DNA from: Mugil cephalus | Lineage: Eukaryota; Chordata; Actinopteri; Mugiliformes; Mugilidae | DNA length: 64,000 nt | NCBI RefSeq assembly: GCF_022458985.1 | Contig: NC_061789.1 | Location: 20,254,357-20,318,356 of the forward strand | Direction of reading: 5' to 3' | In this document: positions 44,921 to 64,000 of the stretch, piece by piece | How positions within the stretch are numbered: position 1 is the stretch's first letter | How the letters are laid out: each line of letters opens with the position of its first letter | Translations under genes and position numbers: made by a program | The notes under the pieces: model-generated | The model's input: only the letters and a program-made list of their open reading frames with translations | Told to the model about the DNA's origin: nothing | The model's database searches: none

Positions 44921-47900
44921 ATGGCGAAGGTACAGGTGTTGAATGTGGCCGTGCTAGACAACCCGAGTCCCTTTGGAAACCCCTTTCAGTTTGAAATAAC
45001 GTTTGAGTGCATGGAAGACCTCCCTGAAGGTGGGTACTGTCGCCGAGTAACTGTCACTGCAGCTTGTCTGCAGTTCGTCTGGAAAATGGCAGCTAACACA
45101 GTCTTAGCTCAAATAGCTAACTTCAGTCACAACAGTTTTTTGGTGAATTGTGAGAGGTAACGCGTCTCAAATGGCGTTCGTAAAGTAAAATTTCACACTT
45201 CAACTTATGTGTTTCAAATGATAGATACAAGTTACCCATGTTAACTTAAATCCGAAACTTATAAACAATATATACGTTATGACCACTGTTTTCTTTTCCA
45301 TTATGGTGATAATGGATCGTAAGGCGCACTCAGCCTTTACACATATATAAAGGCCACTGTGCTAATGGCTATGGTATTATGAAAATGTGTTACGTTTAAA
45401 TAAATTTGTTTTTAAGCATAGTATGGGAATATGTAGCTATGTACACTGATAGTGCATTGTTTTATTTTTTGCACCGATTTGGGCATTTATTTTTGCCCCC
45501 CATTCTGTGTGTATGACTAACCTAGTGTCTAGTCTGCACACATTTCTTTCTATCCCAGCATCTAACTGCTGCATTTATGAATTATTAGGTTTGAAACTAA
45601 AACAATCAAGATATTGTGCTCTATGGGAGTTTATTTTTGGCACTTCTTACCTTCCTCATACACCTCTTCTGACCTTCTTTTTCCTGTTATTCTACTCTGT
45701 TACTTATGTTTTATATGATTTATAACCTTCTGTTCTTCTGACCGGTGAAGTGATTTTCAAGCTAATTCTTTTTGTCCCTCAGATCTGGAATGGAAGATCA
45801 TATATGTTGGCTCAGCAGAGAGTGAAGAGTATGACCAGGTCCTTGACTCCGTCTTAGTAGGCCCAGTACCTGCTGGGAGACACATGTTCGTGTTTCAGGT
45901 TTGTTTGGTGTTGGAGAACTCAAAGATAGAATACCGTTTCAAACTTTTTCTTTTGTATTCAGAAGCTAAAAGTAGTTGCTCAGTGGTTGTCAGTGGTCAT
46001 TATTATCAGTGAGGTACACTGTAATATGTTTAATGTTTTTGCACATGTCTGTGTTATGTTTCTTTTAACAGGCTGACGCCCCAAACACTGGATTGATTCC
46101 TGAAAGTGATGCTGTGGGTGTTACTGTAGTGCTGATTACTTGCACATATCGTGGTCAGGAGTTTATTCGCATCGGTTACTATGTCAACAATGAATACACA
46201 GAACCAGAACTTCGTGAAAATCCTCCGATCAAGCCAGACTACACACAGGTCAGACAGATTTCTGAATTAAAATAATAATGAGTTTTGATACTATGTGAAT
46301 GTTGAACTTTAAATAAGCAGTTTGAAATAATACGGTAATAATGGGTGCTATGCAAGACTTTAATACATAATGTACATCAAGTGCAAATCAATTCAAGTCA
46401 TAATACTCAGAAGTACAAGTAACACAAGTAACCATCAGTCTTTATTTCATTAACTTATTAACAATGAAGTGTAGTTTTGAAGTCTTTCTGTCAGGGATGT
46501 AAACATTATCATTTTACTTATTTTTCAGCAAAAATTAATTAATATAGCGATGTTTTTGTGATACTGTTTTAAGCTAAATTACAGTAAGTCTCTTAAGCTA
46601 TTGTCATTATACACAGCTTCTCACATATTAGATTGCCAAGATAAGTTGAATAAGTCTTATTCATGTAGTTGGCTATACAGTTTGAAAAGTCACTTACACT
46701 TAACTCTCATTTGTATTGTAGTCACTCAACATCTTTGGACATAAATTAATGACAAAACTCTTTGAATTAGGGTAGAGTTATATTTCACTTTTGCTATTTT
46801 GAACAATATGAAAAAAATCCATAAATCACCAAACTGAGATTATGGTTCCCCCTGTTATCACCCACACCAGTTCACTGCAGTGATGTAGTGACATTTCTGT
46901 AGTGAGTTGTGTTATTAGTCATGTTACTTAATGATATGGAATAGGCTTCAGGTTTGCAACCAACATAAAAGTTGTGTAAAGCTGGTTTGAAAATGGGGTG
47001 AGTATCAAAGTGTCAAATCATTTACACAGTAATTGTATTTGTGAAAAAGTTGAAAACACACCAACAGTTTAATTGATCATCAAATCTGCAAATGGTGAAT
47101 ATTTGACTTAGGATGTATTACCCTAGCCTGCTCTATCAGGACACAATTCTTATCAGAGTATGAGTCTGGTGGGGGAAATTCGGGCTGACTTCTGGGCTAG
47201 GGAAGAAGATTTATGCAACATAACACTTGTGTTGCATAAGGTATCATTTTATTCAGCTACAACTAGAACAATGCATCCAAACATGGCCCTGAATGACCAT
47301 TTTACTGACTAGGACTGTTTGGGAGGGTTTCAATTCAGGTAGTGAACCTTTTTCTTGTATTTCTTGGAGCAGGACATGGTGGAGTTGGAGTTTTCTTTGA
47401 ATCGTTCTGCTATTCCACAAGCCTTTCTCTTTAATTTAATTTTTTCAACTGACTTTTCTGATATTTCTTTCAAGTGGACCTTTTTTTTCTGTCATGGCTG
47501 TATAATGAAATATCACCACCATTTCCATGTCATTGATAGTATTACACGGTTTGGATAATTTCTTACATTTTAATAATGGACATGTGAGCTCTACACATTT
47601 GCTGTTCTACTTAACCATTTCTTAGTAACATGTAATGTTAAGGATTTGTTTACTAGGAGCGGGGTACGTTTTCATTTAAGAAATCTATAAACTGCCTAAT
47701 AATTGAATTGTTTTCTGTCTCCCTGAAAAACAAGTTCCAAGCATTTTGATTAAAAAAAGAAAGTCAAAGTGTCCTTATAGACTATATAATGTTTTGTATG
47801 ACTGAGCTACAACTCAAGCAGTATGCTCCTAAAAGCTTAGCATGCACTTTGGAACAAAAGCTGAGGCTATTTCATTATCACATTCTCTTGGTTATGTAAT

Positions 47901-48744
47901 TTGTTAAGTAGAATTGTTATTATTCTGTAAGCAGTGCGGTTCATTCAGATTGCGACTTTAGTAACGGGTTACTCTGACATTTGGTATAATGACAAAGGAT
48001 TTTGATTGTAGGTGTCACATTTTTAACTTGACTGACATTTGGAATGAAACCTTTCACTCACAGGTGCAAAAGAATGTGGAATGAGGGATCGCACTGGTCA
48101 AAGTCATAGTTATATGTAGGCTGTTGCGGTAGTTGTGATTATTTGTTGAAGCTATTTAGTTTCCTTTGTTTTTACAGTTGGTTAAATTGTCTAAAATCTG
48201 TTATAATTAGACACGGCATTGCAGTGAAGATACAGAAATATAGCCTTGTCCTAAAAGTTCTAAAACTAATCGGAGACAATTTGTTTGAGAAATTGTCATC
48301 AGCACTCAGATGATGTGTATGACTATGTTGCTGTTCATTCATTCATTCATTCATTCACTATGGACAGTTCATTTACTAATCAGTTATCATAATTAGTTGT
48401 CATGCAGTTATCAATTAATTTACCCGTCCAAAAGACCTCAAAAGGTAAATGTTGGTGAAAAATGATTCTAGAAGGGACTATCGTAAAATGTGTTCTTACG
48501 TGACGACATTTACCTGCTCAGTAGTATTTACTTTTTTGTGTTACCTTTTCAGCTCCAGAGAAATATCCTTGCTTCAAACCCACGTGTTACCAGATTCCAT
48601 ATAAACTGGGAAGGCTGCGCAGAGCGTATGGAAGACTCTGAAAATGTGGATCCCACTTCAAACTCCATGCTCCCTCCATCCTGTCTCCCAGGCAAAGCTC
48701 CACCTTTGGGGATACTACCAGATAATTCTATGGACTGCTTATAG
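44921..48744 (+). CDS. asf1b: ASF1B histone H3-H4 chaperone
   Basis: Four exons: 44921-45029, 45783-45898, 46072-46248 and 48553-48744. They join in phase to 197 residues (human ASF1B 202). ASF1 carries H3-H4 dimers to CAF-1 and HIRA for nucleosome assembly. The Ig-like core (about 1-155) is highly conserved, from [18 protein letters not shown] to '[12 protein letters not shown]'. Key residues keep their human positions: D37 (in PEDLE) for HIRA/CAF-1 B-domain binding, and V94 and R108 for histone contact. The divergent acidic/Ser tail ends 'PDNSMDCL', closer to ASF1B than to ASF1A. PRKACA follows in the same orientation, as on human 19p13.12, supporting ASF1B. The last intron (46249-48552) shows no recognised element apart from a short ATTC repeat near 48333. 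Confidence 0.95.
48333..48358. repeat. (ATTC)n microsatellite
   Basis: Six tandem copies of ATTC in the last intron of ASF1B. Confidence 0.9.
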
Positions 48745-49310
48745 AGGTGCCCTGTAGTGATGACTTACAGCACGAGAACTTACTTTGAATGCCTATGGAC
48801 ATTCTAGTGTGGACGTAAGGATCTACATTCATCCCAGCTTTACAGCTGCCCTTATTCCTCTGAAGCTTCACTTTAGGCTTCACATGAGCATTTGTTCAAA
48901 GGAAGATTACAAACTTCTTTCTGCAATTATCATCATTTATAGATGGGAAGTTCCTTGCCTGTTTAAAAGCAATATTGAAGTAGTTTAAGTCATGGAGACG
49001 GCAGCTCTGAAATGATACAGCTGAACTGAATTGTTACAGAGAGCTCTTCTGTAATTCACCTTCCTTTTGTTGGTGCAGGATAGTTTTGTACTCATTTAAG
49101 AGGATTTCAGCACTGAAGCAATAGCAGAATAAATTGCATTATGTTACTGTACAGACATTTGATAACGTACTATTATATTTCTGTTCAAATTGCACTTCAA
49201 CATTTTCCCATTTAAATTGTGGACTTGGTATGGGCTGTACTACATTCTTCGTGTGTTTTTGTTTTTGTCTGCATTTTTGCGGTTCAAATAAAAGAACATT
49301 GTATTTGTTA
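48745..49310 (+). other. ASF1B 3' UTR with two poly(A) signals
   Basis: Unique sequence after the stop. AATAAA occurs at 49128-49133 and 49287-49292; the second is followed by a GT-rich stretch ('tgttatgtatggtgtatg') fitting a downstream element. Confidence 0.5.
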
Positions 49311-50597
49311 TGTATGGTGTATGACTATGTTATACAGAATTGGTTTAGCTTGTTTTCACATATTTACCAATTACAGAACACTTCTGCCCTGGAAACAAAG
49401 CTTCTTCTCTCGTCCTTTTAAATCAGCACCACACATGTACTTATTTATTTCCACTGTAACTACACAGTTAAGCTGAACTGAGTGTAACACAGGTATTTGA
49501 GTTTCCCCTCATATGTTCACATTTTACTAAAAATAGCTTGTGCTTACGTCACAGCCAATCACAGACTGGTCAGGTAAGGAGGTAGCCTTGGCTCCACAGT
49601 AGAGTACTACAAATAAGAGGTTGGTTACAATGTTTCTGCCTTCTGTGAAATTCAGTCTTATCATAATAATAGCGACAATTTAAAGCAAAAAGGAAAACAC
49701 GGTCAGAGTTCTGGGCGTTTTGTCTATTAGCAGGTTCCGGAGGCGGGACGAAGCCATTTGACAGGCGAATCGCATCAAAGTAACAACTAGATGGATGATG
49801 CTCATCCTATCGCCACTTGACGTATGAGTTACGTCACGTAACGACATGTGTCTTGAGCCAATTGGAGGCCGAGAAAGGCGGGACTCCGTGGATGGATGAC
49901 TGGAGTTTCCCCTGCGCTCTGAAGATTAATGGAAGTGGGCTGTTGATCTGAGGAACCGACTATCAGATGGTCGGCCGCAGGAAACCATAGCACTTGACGG
50001 CTTGTTTGGAAACGAATGGAGATATATCCGTTTAAATAATCAACGGAGGGAGAAAACGGTGACTTGGGCGGCAGTTTTGCTACCGAAAGGGCCTGCATGC
50101 TGGGAAATAGCACCTGGTTAGTTCAGGCCAGGATACGACTGCAAGAAGCTAGCGCTAGCTTGCTCGTCAGACGGACGGAAAACAGCTTTCGACGACCCGT
50201 GTCCAGGCTTTTTGTATAAACCCAACCGTTGGGTAAAGGGCAGTCGAGTGACACGTCCATTTGGCGGCGCTCGCTTGGAAATTGACGAGCTAGCGCCACT
50301 AAGCTGACATCCGCTGTCTTTATCTGCTCGAGGTAGCTACCGTCCTAGCCTGGCAGAGCTAAAGCGCTAGTGCTAGGGTGCAGACTTGGACACTCTCTGT
50401 CTTGGAGTTTTCCGGGCTTGCAGAGGAAAGGTATTGGCGGAGAAGCATTCGCGTTCATTAGTCAATTATGATAGCCGTGAGCTAGTAACTACCAGCTTCA
50501 TTGGGTGCAGCGAGTGCGATTGCGGTGGAGCAAGACCCAGCGGCTTGGAAAGAGGAACTCATCCCGAGTCCAGGGAGCCCACCGTCAGCCTGCCACC
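49311..50597 (+). promoter_or_regulatory. PRKACA upstream region, promoter and 5' UTR
   Basis: From about 49700 the base content becomes rich in G, C and CpG, with repeated GCTAGC-type sixmers near 50150-50370. It leads without a visible intron to the PRKACA start codon in a textbook Kozak context (gccaccATGg). I read this as the CpG-type housekeeping promoter and 5' UTR. The exact start site is not visible. Confidence 0.55.
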
Positions 50598-63593
<12,996 letters not shown>

Positions 63594-64000
63594 TAGAATC
63601 CTCCTCATCCTTTAAATCAGGAAGGACAGAAGAAGAGTGGTGCTGACAAAGGATATTGGTTTTAATGAAACTCTGGTCAGTGGTTGTCTTTTCAGTCTAC
63701 ATCTGCCGCTACGTGTAATTTCACACCATCTGCGCTTTATCTGCACGGAGGATATTGGATTGTAGGCTCATTGAAACATGTCTAAAACACACACCTGCTA
63801 TTGTATTAACATAGTAATTGATGGATTCAGAAGGAGAACAGCAGCAGTGCAACATAATTTCTGAATTTTAGTGGGCCAGAAGAACAACTAGAAATCCGTT
63901 TGAAAAAGTTGAGACGGGGTCAAATCTTTCAGAAGTTAAGACTGGGAAGGGCCTCGCCGCACTTTAAAAGACTGTGGGCAAACTTCAAAAATAAAAATGA

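Noticed and set aside
44421-44961. Minus-strand frames upstream of ASF1B
   Set aside because: No recognisable product; they overlap the likely ASF1B promoter and start exon antisense.

Overview
This window looks like nuclear DNA from a ray-finned fish, probably a spiny-rayed teleost. It holds vertebrate genes with short GT-AG introns. Tc1/mariner elements, an L2-type LINE tail and several fish-typical interspersed repeats lie between and inside them. I see no prokaryotic operon, CRISPR array, rRNA, tRNA or retrovirus-like element.

Seven host genes can be built exon by exon with consistent reading phase. On the minus strand, 2493-12086 is FAM83F, a CK1-binding DUF1669 protein ending in a CaaX-like box, and 13863-19674 is GRAP2/GADS, an SH3-SH2-SH3 adaptor. 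GRAP2 probably has a non-coding first exon at about 26372-26640. Next on the minus strand is a class-IV TRIM gene (TRIM35-like, 31100-33013). A class IV beta-tubulin (34828-37065, plus) faces a short Crumbs, CRB3 (41032-42785, minus). ASF1B (44921-48744, plus) is followed by PRKACA (50598 to beyond 63554, plus), whose last coding exon lies outside the window.

The genes fall into conserved neighbour pairs with the order and orientation I recall from human: GRAP2 then FAM83F (22q13), TUBB4A facing CRB3 (19p13.3), and ASF1B then PRKACA (19p13.12). Themes include signalling and scaffolding (FAM83F, GRAP2, PRKACA), epithelial polarity (CRB3), the cytoskeleton (tubulin), chromatin assembly (ASF1B) and ubiquitination (TRIM).

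Intergenic stretches and long introns hold an L2 fragment, a Tc1-like element with both ends present, a deletion derivative of another Tc1-like family, four copies of one inverted-terminal-repeat family, further MITE-like elements, a degenerate ~100-130 bp tandem repeat with a microsatellite inside it, and simple repeats. I did not find a wholly new system. The most interesting leads are a phase-compatible alternative first exon in PRKACA intron 1 that would replace the myristoylated N-terminus, the conserved prenylation box on FAM83F, and an RFX X-box/CRE-like pair upstream of the tubulin gene.
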